From Bdellovibrio sp. (GTDB lineage Bacteria; Bdellovibrionota; UBA1018): a stretch of 32,108 nucleotides of DNA. The translations under genes and the position numbers were made by a program. Shown here in pieces: positions 1 through 7,783 of the stretch; position 1 is the first letter of the stretch; each line of letters begins with the position of its first letter. The stretch spans positions 1 to 32,108 of the forward strand of contig JACRAO010000075.1 of NCBI GenBank assembly GCA_016213345.1, written 5' to 3'. The notes beneath the pieces were generated by a model. That model did not search any database. It worked only from the letters and a program-made list of their open reading frames with translations, and was not told the origin of the DNA.

Positions 1-2
1 AG

Positions 3-341
3 GAAAAAGACCGAACTTCTGAAATAGAACTAAAAATTTTAGAAACTTCAGACATCATTCCTGTAGGAGCTTCGGCAGATATCGAAGTTATTATTGAGCA
101 AAAACTAAGCGTACTTGCCATTCCTACTCGAACGATTTTAGGACGCGGAGATAGTCGTTATGTGTATTGTTATAAAAACGGACAAATCAACAAAACACCA
201 ATAAAAACTGGAATAGGAAATTACGATCGAACAGAAATACTTTTTGGGGTTAATGAAAATGACACTGTAATTTTTCCACCAGAAGATATTGAACTTAAGG
301 ACAAAATGTCAGCAAAAATAGAGTTAAAGCAATGGCCTTAA
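3..341 (+). CDS. C-terminal part of a MacA/HlyD-type periplasmic adaptor (cut by window start)
   Basis: The reading frame is open from the first bases to TAA at 339-341, so only the last 112 codons are present. The visible part has the motif PVGASADIEVIIEQK followed by LAIPTRTIL. This is the typical end of the beta-barrel and membrane-proximal domains of RND/ABC periplasmic adaptor proteins, where the final strands read roughly G..a.v.i......vl.vP..Al. Such proteins bridge an inner-membrane pump and an outer-membrane channel. The stop overlaps the start of the next gene by 10 bases, so the three genes (adaptor, ATPase, permease) are translationally coupled as in macAB systems. The N-terminal membrane anchor and coiled coil lie outside the window. 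The substrate is unknown. Confidence 0.8.
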   Translation, partial: EKDRTSEIELKILETSDIIPVGASADIEVIIEQKLSVLAIPTRTILGRGDSRYVYCYKNGQINKTPIKTGIGNYDRTEILFGVNENDTVIFPPEDIELKDKMSAKIELKQWP

Positions 342-1021
342 TTGAATTAAAAGACGTAACAAAAATTTTTACAATGGGGGATGAAGATATTCGTGCACTT
401 GACCATGTGGATCTAAAAATTCAAGAAGGAGAATTTATTTCTATCATAGGCCCCTCGGGATGCGGAAAATCTACGTTACTTAGTCTTTTGGGACTGCTAG
501 ATCAACCAACAACCGGTGTTTACAAACTTGATGGACAAAGTGTTGAGTCTATCAAAGACGATCAAAAAGCAATGTTACGAAATCAAAAAATAGGATTTGT
601 ATTTCAGACGTTTCATTTGTTACCAAGAGCTAGTGCGTTAAGAAATGTTGAGATGCCACTAGTTTATTCTGCAAACTATAGTGTGCAGCATACAGGTGCT
701 AAAATGAAAGACATGGCACTCGAAGCTTTAAAGAAAGTGTCGCTTACTGATCGGGCAAATCATAAGCCAAATGAACTCTCTGGTGGTCAGAGGCAAAGAG
801 TGGCTATTGCACGAGCACTTGTTAATCATCCCAAAATACTATTGGCGGATGAGCCTACTGGAAATTTGGATTCTAAATCAGGTAATGAAATTTTAGATAT
901 TTTTCAATTATTAAACAAATCCGGAGTAACTGTGCTTTTGATTACACATGACCCAAAAATTGCAGATCGGGCAAGAAGAAAAGTATTAATGCTTGATGGA
1001 AAAATAGTGCCAGAAAAATAA
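332..1021 (+). CDS. ABC transporter ATPase, MacB/LolD family
   Basis: This 229-residue ATPase has all the nucleotide-binding motifs: Walker A GPSGCGKST near residue 41, a Q-loop (FVFQTFHLLP), the signature LSGGQRQR near 148, Walker B ILLADEPTGNLDS near 168 and the switch histidine in LLITHD. The spacing and the text around Walker A and B match the LolD/MacB/FtsE group, which power mechanotransmission-type exporters that work on periplasmic or lipoprotein substrates instead of moving them through a membrane pore. The gene overlaps the upstream adaptor by 10 bases and lies 26 bases before the permease. Nothing is missing. It is a stand-alone ATPase, unlike E. coli MacB, where the ATPase is fused to the permease. 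Family assignment is firm; the substrate is unknown. Confidence 0.95.
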   Translation: MALIELKDVTKIFTMGDEDIRALDHVDLKIQEGEFISIIGPSGCGKSTLLSLLGLLDQPTTGVYKLDGQSVESIKDDQKAMLRNQKIGFVFQTFHLLPRASALRNVEMPLVYSANYSVQHTGAKMKDMALEALKKVSLTDRANHKPNELSGGQRQRVAIARALVNHPKILLADEPTGNLDSKSGNEILDIFQLLNKSGVTVLLITHDPKIADRARRKVLMLDGKIVPEK

Positions 1022-1047
1022 TGGAGAAGAAATAATGGAGGATAGTC

Positions 1048-2253
1048 TTGCCAATTCGTGAAGTTTTGATTTTAGCTTTTGAGTCACTTTACGCCAATAA
1101 ACTTCGTGCAAGTCTTACGATGTTGGGCATGATTATTGGAGTTGGAGCTGTTGTACTATTGGTATCTATAGGAAACGGCGCAAGAAATTATATTACTAAA
1201 CAGTTCGAAGGTTTGGGAACAAATCTTATTGTTGTTCAGCCAGGAAAAACAGATAAGAAAATGTCTTTTGGGCCGCCAGTAGGAAATTCAAAAGAAAAGC
1301 TCACACTTGCAGACGTTGACGCACTCGAAAAACAAAGTGCTTATTTGGATGCTGTTACTGGTATTTTGTTTGGAGCAGGTACGGTAAAAACGCTTGATCG
1401 CTCAAACAACGTCAATATTCTTGGCACTAATGACAAATTTGTAAAAATTTTTAATATTATAGTCACGCAAGGTCAGTTTTTTGCTACTGAAGAAGAGCAT
1501 GGCCGTAGGGTTACGGTATTGGGAGGTCATCTGGCGGAGAGTCTATTTGGGGAGCAAAACCCTGTTGGGCAAATGGTAAAAATTAATGATAGTGAGCATC
1601 GGGTTATTGGTGTTATTAGAAAGGAGGGCACGAAGCTTGGTTTCAATATGGACGATGTGGCGTTTGTGCCCACAAAGACAGCTATGAAAATTTTCAATGA
1701 TGATAAACTTTTTGGTATTCGAGCTCGTGCAAAATCAAAAATTAGCATGGATGATGCAATAGAGGAAATAAGAGATATTTTAAAAGGTCGTCACAATGGT
1801 GAAGAAGACTTTACAATCATGAACCAGTATTCGATGTTAGAGGCGCTGAACACTATATTAGGAATGATGACTTATGTGCTTGCCGGGATTGGTATGATTT
1901 CGATGGTAGTTGGTGGAATTGGGATTATGAATATTATGCTTGTGTCGGTAACTGAACGCACACGAGAAATTGGAATTCGTAGAGCAGTAGGGGCAAGAAA
2001 AAGAGATATTTTGAAACAATTTTTAACAGAAGCAATTGCACTGTCGCTTATTGGTGGAGGACTAGGATTATTTGGTTCGGTTTCTCTGACTTATGTAGCT
2101 TATGGTTTTTTGAGAAGTTTTGATATGAGAGCACCGGCGTGGATTTTTCTTCCGGCATTTTTAATTTCCGTACTAACTGGAGTTTTATTTGGGGTATGGC
2201 CTGCCAAAAAGGCGGCTGCTCTAGAAACTATAGACGCATTGAGGTATGAGTAA
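1048..2253 (+). CDS. FtsX/MacB-type ABC transporter permease
   Basis: This 401-residue permease has one N-terminal membrane helix (about residues 20-42), a large periplasmic core domain (MacB_PCD type, about 45-260) and three C-terminal helices containing the FtsX signature VSVTERTREIGIRRAVGA. This is the layout of the mechanotransmission permeases MacB, LolC/E and FtsX. The start is TTG at 1048, chosen because a strong GGAGGA lies at 1037-1042 with good spacing and the ATG at 1034 is in another frame. With the adaptor and ATPase it forms a tripartite exporter or lipoprotein-handling complex. A MacAB-TolC-like role is most likely; no outer-membrane partner gene is visible downstream. Confidence 0.92.
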   Translation: MPIREVLILAFESLYANKLRASLTMLGMIIGVGAVVLLVSIGNGARNYITKQFEGLGTNLIVVQPGKTDKKMSFGPPVGNSKEKLTLADVDALEKQSAYLDAVTGILFGAGTVKTLDRSNNVNILGTNDKFVKIFNIIVTQGQFFATEEEHGRRVTVLGGHLAESLFGEQNPVGQMVKINDSEHRVIGVIRKEGTKLGFNMDDVAFVPTKTAMKIFNDDKLFGIRARAKSKISMDDAIEEIRDILKGRHNGEEDFTIMNQYSMLEALNTILGMMTYVLAGIGMISMVVGGIGIMNIMLVSVTERTREIGIRRAVGARKRDILKQFLTEAIALSLIGGGLGLFGSVSLTYVAYGFLRSFDMRAPAWIFLPAFLISVLTGVLFGVWPAKKAAALETIDALRYE

Positions 2254-2258
2254 AACTA

Positions 2259-3029
2259 ATGGATTTTGTATCTAATTTTTTGAACAGTTTATTGAGTTTA
2301 GAGCCTGCGCAAAGCCATATTGGGCATTATTTACTTGCTGTCATTGTCACTTATGCTGGTGGAGTGCTCTCAAGTCTTACGCCTTGCGTTTATCCAATGA
2401 TCCCAATTACTGTGAGTGTAGTGGGAGGGATATCGGGTCATTCTCGTAGGTCTTGGAAGGAAGTTCTCTTTCGTATCATAGCGTATATGATAGGGATGAC
2501 ACTGGTTTATTCTTTTTTAGGAGTGGCAGCCGGCTTGACAGGTAAAATTTTTGGGTCTTTTACTAATACCTCTGGGTGGTATTTATTTTTAGGAATAATT
2601 TTGACTTTAGCTTCTCTAATGATGCTCGAAGTTATTAGGTTTGATCCAAGTCAGTTTATTCATAAATTAAAAAGATCTCATACCAAGCAGCATCATTTGG
2701 CAAACCCTAAAGAAGTTACACATCTTGGGGCATTTTTTTTGGGTATTTCGTCAGGTTTTATAGCTACACCTTGTACTACGCCAGCTTTGACCTCGGTGCT
2801 GGCTTTTATTGCACAAACGCAGTCTGTTGGTGTGGGATTACTGCTTATGTTTTCTTTTTCACTGGGATTAAGTACAATTTTGCTCCTGATTGGACTTTTT
2901 ACGGGTGCGTTACAAATTTTGCCAAAATCTGGGAAATGGCTAGAAATGGTAAAATTAACAAGTGGATTGATTTTACTCGCTTTTGCCGGGTATTTGATTT
3001 ATCGATCAGGACAGCTATCTGGAGTGTAA
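2259..3029 (+). CDS. CcdA/DsbD-like transmembrane thiol reductant transporter
   Basis: This 256-residue membrane protein has about six helices. Two pseudo-repeats each carry a conserved cysteine-proline motif, LTPCVYPMIPIT near residue 42 and ATPCTTPALTSV near 170. These are the paired redox cysteines of the DsbD transmembrane domain and of CcdA, which carry electrons from cytosolic thioredoxin to periplasmic thiol proteins. The periplasmic alpha domain and C-terminal thioredoxin domain of full DsbD are absent, so it is the short form. It begins 5 bases after the permease stop and ends 5 bases before the VKOR-DsbA start, so all are probably cotranscribed. Likely partners are cytochrome c maturation proteins or periplasmic thioredoxin-like proteins encoded elsewhere. 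Confidence 0.88.
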   Translation: MDFVSNFLNSLLSLEPAQSHIGHYLLAVIVTYAGGVLSSLTPCVYPMIPITVSVVGGISGHSRRSWKEVLFRIIAYMIGMTLVYSFLGVAAGLTGKIFGSFTNTSGWYLFLGIILTLASLMMLEVIRFDPSQFIHKLKRSHTKQHHLANPKEVTHLGAFFLGISSGFIATPCTTPALTSVLAFIAQTQSVGVGLLLMFSFSLGLSTILLLIGLFTGALQILPKSGKWLEMVKLTSGLILLAFAGYLIYRSGQLSGV

Positions 3030-3034
3030 AAAAC

Positions 3035-4228
3035 ATGTCGCACACTATTAACACAACTAAGAACACAACCAAGAATGTAACGACTAATCCAAACCTAAAG
3101 CTTTATTCTTTATTAATTTTAACTCTCACAGGATTTGTGATTTCTTTTCTCCTTTCAAAACACTTTTATGAAATAAGAAGTGGCTTTGCGTTTTTCAAAT
3201 CTTTTTGCAATATTAATTTTCAATGGAATTGTGATGCTGTAGCATTGAGTCGATACGCTGAAACCTTTTTTGGCATTCCGCTTTCGAACATTATAGCAGG
3301 TTGGTTTTTAAGTTTTTTTGTCATTATACTCTTTGCGTTCAATCGCGATTGGTTTTATGAAACTATCAAAGCAGCTTTTGTTTTTTCTGGGGTTGGTGTT
3401 ATTTTTTCGATTTTTTATCTTGTCATAATGGTTTTTGTTTTAAAAACTTTCTGTGTTTTATGTGTCATTGTTGAGGGTATTAATATTTTATCATTGATGT
3501 TGGTTTTTTTGCTTAAACCTTCTTTGAAAAATCCAGATTTTGCTAAGTGGAAAACATTTGGTATTTCGACCTTAATCATAATGTCTCTGTCTTTATTATT
3601 TTTAAATAACCTAAAACCGGAGTCATTACCCGCTTCTGTTGTTAATGACACTATTGATTCGATTTTGAGTGCTGCACCGGTTTCTGTAGGTGAAGGGAAA
3701 AATCCATTAATATTTGGTTCCAGTGAAGCGCCAATTACAATTGTAGAGTTTAGTGATTTTCAGTGTCCTCACTGTAAACATGGAGCAATTCTTATGAATA
3801 CATTGCTCACTCGTTTTCACAACAAGTTACGTGTTGTGTTTAGAAATTTTCCATTAGATCCTTCTTGTAATCGCAGTATGCAAGGTGGGGGTGGGCATGC
3901 TGTTGCTTGTGAAGCAGCGAAAATAGTGATTTGCGCAAAAGCACAAGGAAAGTTTAAGGAAGTTTACGAATTATTTTTTGATAACCAAGCAAAGCTAGAA
4001 CTTGTTGGGCCATTAAAGTTGGTAAAGCTGGCCAAAAATTTAGAAATTGATGAACAAAAACTATTACAATGCATTAATGCTGAAGACACTCAAAAACAAT
4101 TGTCTTGGGACATAGAGGAGGGAATGCGATTAGGTATTCAGTCCACACCGACTTTTTTTATTAATGGCAGAAAAGTAGAAGGTGCTTTACCAATGGTAAT
4201 TTGGGAAAAAGTTATTGAGCAACTTTAA
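3035..4228 (+). CDS. VKOR-DsbA fusion: membrane vitamin K epoxide reductase-like domain plus thioredoxin-fold oxidase
   Basis: The frame is open from 2771, but ATG 3035 gives a sensible protein of 397 residues with GGAG upstream; a start further up would lie inside the preceding gene. The first half is a VKOR domain of four to five helices. It has the loop cysteine pair in FCNINFQWNC followed by a serine and GIP motif, and the quinone-side CxxC as FCVLC. The second half is a DsbA-like thioredoxin fold with active site CPHC (FSDFQCPHCKHG), an extra cysteine pair (PSCNRS and AVACEAA) and the cis-proline loop STPTFFING. VKOR-DsbA fusions form disulfides in periplasmic proteins and pass electrons to quinone. 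Encoding an oxidising fusion next to a reducing CcdA-like protein is notable. Assignment is firm. Confidence 0.93.
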   Translation: MSHTINTTKNTTKNVTTNPNLKLYSLLILTLTGFVISFLLSKHFYEIRSGFAFFKSFCNINFQWNCDAVALSRYAETFFGIPLSNIIAGWFLSFFVIILFAFNRDWFYETIKAAFVFSGVGVIFSIFYLVIMVFVLKTFCVLCVIVEGINILSLMLVFLLKPSLKNPDFAKWKTFGISTLIIMSLSLLFLNNLKPESLPASVVNDTIDSILSAAPVSVGEGKNPLIFGSSEAPITIVEFSDFQCPHCKHGAILMNTLLTRFHNKLRVVFRNFPLDPSCNRSMQGGGGHAVACEAAKIVICAKAQGKFKEVYELFFDNQAKLELVGPLKLVKLAKNLEIDEQKLLQCINAEDTQKQLSWDIEEGMRLGIQSTPTFFINGRKVEGALPMVIWEKVIEQL

Positions 4229-4616
4229 GTTGTTTAGCGTATCCTGTCTTAAAAATAACATGATCCGCTAAAAACAGCACAATTTTGGGTGCCCGGTATG
4301 TAATAGGCAACAACAAGTCGGATCCCTTGTTTTTTTAACCTTTCCATAAAGAAAAGGTCTCCCAAATAAATTGAAACCTGTAAAAACTTATCCAAAGAAA
4401 AATGGAAATAATAGACGTTTCTTATATAAAAGATTGTGCAAGAGAACAGTTTGCAAGTGTAGTGGTGATTGTCGCTTGAGCTCCATTTTGTAAGGTTAGA
4501 GCTTCCACTTTTGTCACATTCGAGCGCTTTGAGTTGATAAAAGATGAAAGTCCGAATTTAGCTATATAAAAGGACTGATGATTGTGCTAAAATCAGACAT
4601 AAGGAGGCCAGTAAAT
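4229..4616 (+). other. 388-bp intergenic stretch between the redox genes and the toxin-antitoxin pair
   Basis: I see no gene here that I can support. It holds a weak terminator-like hairpin (listed separately) and the leader of the antitoxin gene. A short inverted repeat TTTAGC (4557-4562) and GCTAAA (4586-4591) lies in front of the antitoxin and could be part of an operator, but it is short and widely spaced. One short frame near 4288 contains a CPVC motif, which is not enough to call a gene remnant. Confidence 0.5.
4312..4336 (+). terminator. Possible weak intrinsic terminator after the VKOR-DsbA gene
   Basis: AACAAG at 4312-4317 pairs with CTTGTT at 4326-4331 around an 8-base loop, followed directly by further T residues to 4336. 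The stem is only 6 bp and AT-rich, and it lies about 85 bases after the stop codon, so this is a tentative call. Confidence 0.35.
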
Positions 4617-4946
4617 ATGGCTGAAAATCAAATTAGACCCCCGGTACAAACAGCAACTGACATTATTCCTATTGCTAAGTTCAAAGCACAGGCTTCAACC
4701 TATCTTAATCATATTCGCGAAAATAATCATCCACTAGTTATTACACAACATGGAAAAGCAGCTGCCGTTCTGCTCTCTCCGGAAGAATTCGATCGGCTCC
4801 AGAAAATCATATACGAGCGTTACTTTTTAGGTGTGCTCGCTCAAGGACAGACTGATGCACTTCAGGGTCGGACTATTCCACATGAAGAAGTGAAACAACA
4901 ACTTCACCAACGCTATTCCCAGCAAAAAAGGGCCGCTCATAAATGA
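4617..4946 (+). CDS. YefM/Phd-type antitoxin
   Basis: This 109-residue protein has the Phd/YefM fold signature: IIPIAKFKAQASTYLNHIREN, then PLVITQHGKAAAVLLSPEEFDRL. That domain binds operator DNA and is followed by a charged, probably flexible C-terminal tail that would wrap the toxin. The frame opens earlier (4578), but ATG 4617 is preferred because AAGGAGG sits at 4601-4607, 9 bases upstream. The last four bases (ATGA) overlap the toxin start, the classic coupled arrangement. It lies in a region with an IS remnant, suggesting an accessory module. Autoregulation is expected for the family; the operator is not clear by eye. Confidence 0.9.
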   Translation: MAENQIRPPVQTATDIIPIAKFKAQASTYLNHIRENNHPLVITQHGKAAAVLLSPEEFDRLQKIIYERYFLGVLAQGQTDALQGRTIPHEEVKQQLHQRYSQQKRAAHK

Positions 4947-5248
4947 AAATTGTTTGGAGTCTTGGCGCTCAAACAAACTTACAAGAAATTGGGGATTATA
5001 TTGCACAAGACTCTCCTGATCGTGCCTTCTCTTTTCTTTTTGAGCTCATTGATTACGCTGAAAAAGTATTGATGTTTCCAAGAGCTGGCCGCAAGGTACC
5101 GGAAACAGATCTTGATGAAATACGTGAAGTGATCCATAAAAACTACCGAGTAGTGTACTTAATGCAGAAACACCAAGTTCTCATTCTATCTGTCCAGGAA
5201 GGTCACAAAATGCTAAAAGTCTCTGAAATTTGTGATACAGACATCTAG
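4943..5248 (+). CDS. ParE/RelE superfamily toxin
   Basis: This 101-residue protein matches the ParE/RelE family: an N-terminal strand and helices (VWSLGAQTNLQEIGDYIAQD, SPDRAFSFLFELID), the motif FPRAGRKVPE, then the strand pattern IREVIHKNYRVVYLM and a C-terminal strand ending in QEGHKML. The GRxVPE and YRVVY parts are typical of ParE-like toxins, which act on gyrase, while RelE-like relatives cleave mRNA on the ribosome. Sequence alone favours ParE, but the target is not certain. It overlaps its antitoxin by ATGA. Length is normal and no break is seen. Confidence 0.88.
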   Translation: MKIVWSLGAQTNLQEIGDYIAQDSPDRAFSFLFELIDYAEKVLMFPRAGRKVPETDLDEIREVIHKNYRVVYLMQKHQVLILSVQEGHKMLKVSEICDTDI

Positions 5249-5339
5249 TATTGGAAGCACCGATTCAAAAATGGTCCAGAAACACCGGGGGCTAGTATAC
5301 CATTTAAGTATGTACAAATTTGGAACCTGCTCCACTGGT

Positions 5340-5567
5340 TGCGCAAAGGCATGGTCGGTTACGGACACACAAAATATTCATAAAGTTTTTGGAAATCTAA
5401 AAATCTGACTCAACAGAACGCATCATGATGTTGAACCGAAACATTTTCCGAGTTGTTTGGACGAGTTTGTTTTTCGATTTAATCTACGCAAGACTCCTAT
5501 GGCTGCAAAATAGCAGGCAGTTCTGGAAGTTGGCAAACTGGCAATCAGGCAAGCATGATCAGGATCT
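5340..5567 (+). pseudogene. Decayed C-terminal fragment of an IS1595-family (ISXO2-like) transposase
   Basis: From the codon at 5379 one frame reads HKVFGNLKI, stop, LNRTHHDVEPKHFPS, then LDEFVFRFNLRKTPMAA, then a second stop. This closely follows the conserved end of IS1595-family DDE transposases, where the family text reads H.VFsNLKtWL.GTHHGVs.KHL..YLDEF.FRFNRR...MAAF. The first TGA (5406-5408) stands where the family has tryptophan, and the second (TAG, 5511-5513) where it has phenylalanine. Upstream, near 5350-5378, GYGHTKYS in a different frame looks like the preceding strand after a deletion and frameshift. The N-terminal zinc-ribbon part and clear terminal inverted repeats are not seen. 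It is a dead relic. Confidence 0.8.
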
Positions 5568-6116
5568 GGACCAGGTACCAGGGTTTTGGATGAGTTTATA
5601 AAGAAGAGCTGCAACTTGATCTGCAAGCTCAATCAAGCCATTTTGTTCAATAAGATCAAACTCTCTTGGACTTATTTGGTACTACAGAGTTGATTCATGA
5701 GGCCGATTGTTTAGGTGCTTCTTTGTATTATCTTTGTCGTGGCTGTAGAAACAGTTACAGCAACTGATACCGATACTGATTCTGAGACAGAGACAGTTAC
5801 TGGTTTGATTACTTTGCACCCCACAGCCTGGTTACAAATTTTACACTTGCAGAGTTTATATGCATCTAATTTCAGTATAATGCTCTCCTGCTCAGAATGG
5901 ATATATGTCCTTAAACTCTTTCATTATAAATACTTATCCGAAATGTTTTAAATACAAAAATACTGGCACCAGTTTTGCATGAGTTTATTAATAAGCTTTT
6001 TGGAATGGAATACAAAAAGCAGAGAGATTGCCAGAGAGATTGCCAGAGAGATTGCCAGAGAGATTGCATGATACAAAACTGCTGAAATAGAACGTTAATG
6101 ACGGGAGAAGTGATTT
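5568..6116 (+). other. 549-bp stretch after the IS remnant with no supported large gene
   Basis: No convincing protein gene is visible. The longest frame (5715-5951) is low-complexity TDTDTDSETETV text without a ribosome-binding site and is probably chance. The end of the stretch holds the 12-bp tandem repeat and a 30-codon frame described separately, then the leader of the gene at 6117 with GGGAG at 6102-6106. Confidence 0.5.
6021..6068 (+). repeat. Four tandem copies of a 12-bp unit (agagagattgcc)
   Basis: Copies are 6021-6032, 6033-6044, 6045-6056 and 6057-6068; the first three are identical and the last ends in A instead of C. The unit is a multiple of three, and a short frame from ATG 5979 to TGA 6071 runs through it and would read (REIA)4 at the end of a 30-residue peptide. 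That frame has no ribosome-binding site, so coding is doubtful. Confidence 0.9.
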
Positions 6117-6608
6117 ATGTCAAAAAATATGAATTATTTAGGTGTTGCATGTTTGTTTTTGAGTCTCTGTTACTTACAAGCATTCACATTCGCTGATGAC
6201 AAAGAAGTTAGCGTGAGAGACCAAGAAGTTATTGACCATCTCAGACAAGTGGAGAAAAGAGTTATTGATAATCATGAAAGAAAAAAAGCAGGTAATAGGT
6301 TTGTTTTAAGTTTTGAGGCAAAAATCATTAAACCACTGGATGATGCAATGGCTGTTTTAAAGGATCCTAATCGCACGCAAGAGCATAAAGATAGAATACA
6401 ATTTCTTTTACAAAGGCCTATTGGGCATTTGAAATATATTTCCGGTGAACTTGAACTTTTGGCGAATTCTAAAAAAGAAGGAGACATTAAGAAGACAGCA
6501 AAAAGACTTCTCTCTAATTGCAACAGATACAATAATATCTTTAAAAAATATATTGCAAGATTCGAGGGAAAAGAAGAGGAATTGAAAGCACGATTAATCG
6601 TTTTTTAA
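6117..6608 (+). CDS. Secreted helical protein of unknown function, 5' part of a frameshifted gene
   Basis: It begins with a clear Sec signal peptide (about residues 1-26, ending FTFADD) and GGGAG upstream of ATG 6117. The rest is charged and helical with heptad-like patterning and no family I recognise. The frame stops at TAA 6606-6608, right after a run of six T (6601-6606). The next frame is open from 6545 and continues as convincing coiled-coil protein (RFLTTLEDVTSEAQDVVNNI and onward) into the downstream frame ending at 7231. One extra T in the run would join the two into about 371 residues. So this is most likely the first half of a single gene and not a complete one. Confidence 0.75.
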   Translation: MSKNMNYLGVACLFLSLCYLQAFTFADDKEVSVRDQEVIDHLRQVEKRVIDNHERKKAGNRFVLSFEAKIIKPLDDAMAVLKDPNRTQEHKDRIQFLLQRPIGHLKYISGELELLANSKKEGDIKKTAKRLLSNCNRYNNIFKKYIARFEGKEEELKARLIVF

Positions 6609-6751
6609 CAACACTGGAAGACGTAACAAGCGAAGCACAAGATGTAGTTAATAACATATTATCGAGATTAGAAACCATAATAGATGATACAAAACAAGAT
6701 CTTATCTCTCTGCGAGATAGTCTTCAGACTGCGTATAGTGATATACGTGAA

Positions 6752-7231
6752 ATGGTCAAAACTGGTAAATCACCGAATCATCCCCGTTCAAATGAGAGTG
6801 AGAGTAAACCAATACAACGTCCAAAACAGGTTGACTTGGCAGGTGCTGAATTACTTAAAGACGAGGCAAGTGCAGTTTATCAATTGCGATGTGCAGTGTG
6901 TATCAAAGACATAAATGAAATGAATGATAAAGTTTTGGAACTTTTAGGGACGTTACGACATGAGCGTGATGACAATAAGAAATCAGAGAAAACAGAAGAG
7001 TTGAAACGAATACTTGATCTTATATTGGTATGTAAAAAACGACTTGAGTGTACGGATACAAAAGCATGTGCTCTTTCTACGGATAAACCATGTCGCATGC
7101 AAGACCTAATGGAAGTGCACAAAGAATACGAAGATGTCAAAGAAGAATCTAGCGCCATACAAGACAAAATTAATGTATTTACTGATTTAAATACACCAGA
7201 AGTCAAGTCAGATCAGGCAGAAGTCAAGTAA
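6752..7231 (+). CDS. Coiled-coil, cysteine-containing C-terminal part of the same frameshifted gene
   Basis: ATG 6752 is only the first methionine; the frame is open from 6545 and the text between 6593 and 6751 (TTLEDVTSEAQDVV, ILSRLETIIDDTKQDLISL, and so on) is plainly coding, with heptad leucine and isoleucine. There is no signal peptide and no ribosome-binding site at 6752, which argues against an independent gene. The region carries paired cysteines: CAVC near the middle, then single C residues in VCKKRLEC, KACAL and KPCRM, which could form periplasmic disulfides. The end is acidic. No family recognised. It lies 12 bases before the lipoprotein gene at 7244 and is probably in the same operon. 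Confidence 0.65.
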   Translation: MVKTGKSPNHPRSNESESKPIQRPKQVDLAGAELLKDEASAVYQLRCAVCIKDINEMNDKVLELLGTLRHERDDNKKSEKTEELKRILDLILVCKKRLECTDTKACALSTDKPCRMQDLMEVHKEYEDVKEESSAIQDKINVFTDLNTPEVKSDQAEVK

Positions 7232-7243
7232 TGAGGATCAAAC

Positions 7244-7735
7244 ATGAGAAATTATATTTTTATTATTGCAGTTTTATTTGGTCTGATAGGGTGTGGAAAA
7301 TTTTTAGATAAAACTGTTTCTCAATCAAAAACGGATGACTCTCAAAAATCCAATGCTATTGAACCCCTCAAAATTAGCAAGTTTGATATTCAAGAACATC
7401 CAGTTAAGATTACATGGGAAGCAAATATCAATCAAAATGCTGACTATATTATCCAGGCTTGTTTTGAAAATTATATCGATTGTGTAACATATTATCAGAT
7501 CGAATGTTTAGATAAACAAAACTGTATAATCAAAGATGACGCAAATCGTGAAATACAAAATCGTGTAGAACTGAAGAAAGATTTACTTACCGATAAAAAC
7601 ATCAAAAGATTTATTTTCATAGATAATAGGTTTGAATATATTTTTAGTGATGAAAACAATCTCTTGTTTAAAATACGAGCTTATAACCAAACTGCTAATG
7701 GAAATTGGGAATTGTTTTCGCGAGTTGCTCCCTAA
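7244..7735 (+). CDS. Lipoprotein of unknown function
   Basis: This 163-residue protein has a lipoprotein signal peptide: MRNYIFIIAVLFGLIGC with lipobox LIGC, so the mature N-terminus would be the lipidated Cys17. A GAGGA sequence precedes ATG 7244 by about 6 bases. The mature part contains the pattern PVKITWEANINQNADYIIQACF, followed by short strands and several cysteines, suggestive of a small beta-sandwich (fibronectin-III-like strands), but this is inference from pattern only. It ends shortly before the next lipoprotein gene. It is the first of three consecutive lipoproteins in the cluster. Confidence 0.8.
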   Translation: MRNYIFIIAVLFGLIGCGKFLDKTVSQSKTDDSQKSNAIEPLKISKFDIQEHPVKITWEANINQNADYIIQACFENYIDCVTYYQIECLDKQNCIIKDDANREIQNRVELKKDLLTDKNIKRFIFIDNRFEYIFSDENNLLFKIRAYNQTANGNWELFSRVAP

Positions 7736-7783
7736 GTTGCTCAATGCAGAGTAACTTAAGTTGTGTTTGTAATGGAGTTAGAA

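Noticed and set aside
2771..3034. Upstream extension of the VKOR-DsbA frame
   Set aside because: It lies within the CcdA-like gene in another frame and gives no VKOR-like or signal sequence; ATG 3035 is the natural start.
4286..4340. A frame with CPVC that might be a zinc-ribbon transposase start
   Set aside because: Only one CxxC is present, the frame has stops on both sides and no further match to a transposase N-terminus can be seen.
5715..5951. 78-codon frame with a TDTDTDSETET stretch
   Set aside because: No ribosome-binding site, low-complexity sequence, and no neighbour coupling; likely chance in a relic-filled region.
6601..6607. TTTTTTA as a programmed -1 frameshift site
   Set aside because: The heptamer is in the wrong phase for the classical tandem slip from the incoming frame, and no downstream pseudoknot or stem is evident. 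A one-base deletion or undercall is simpler.
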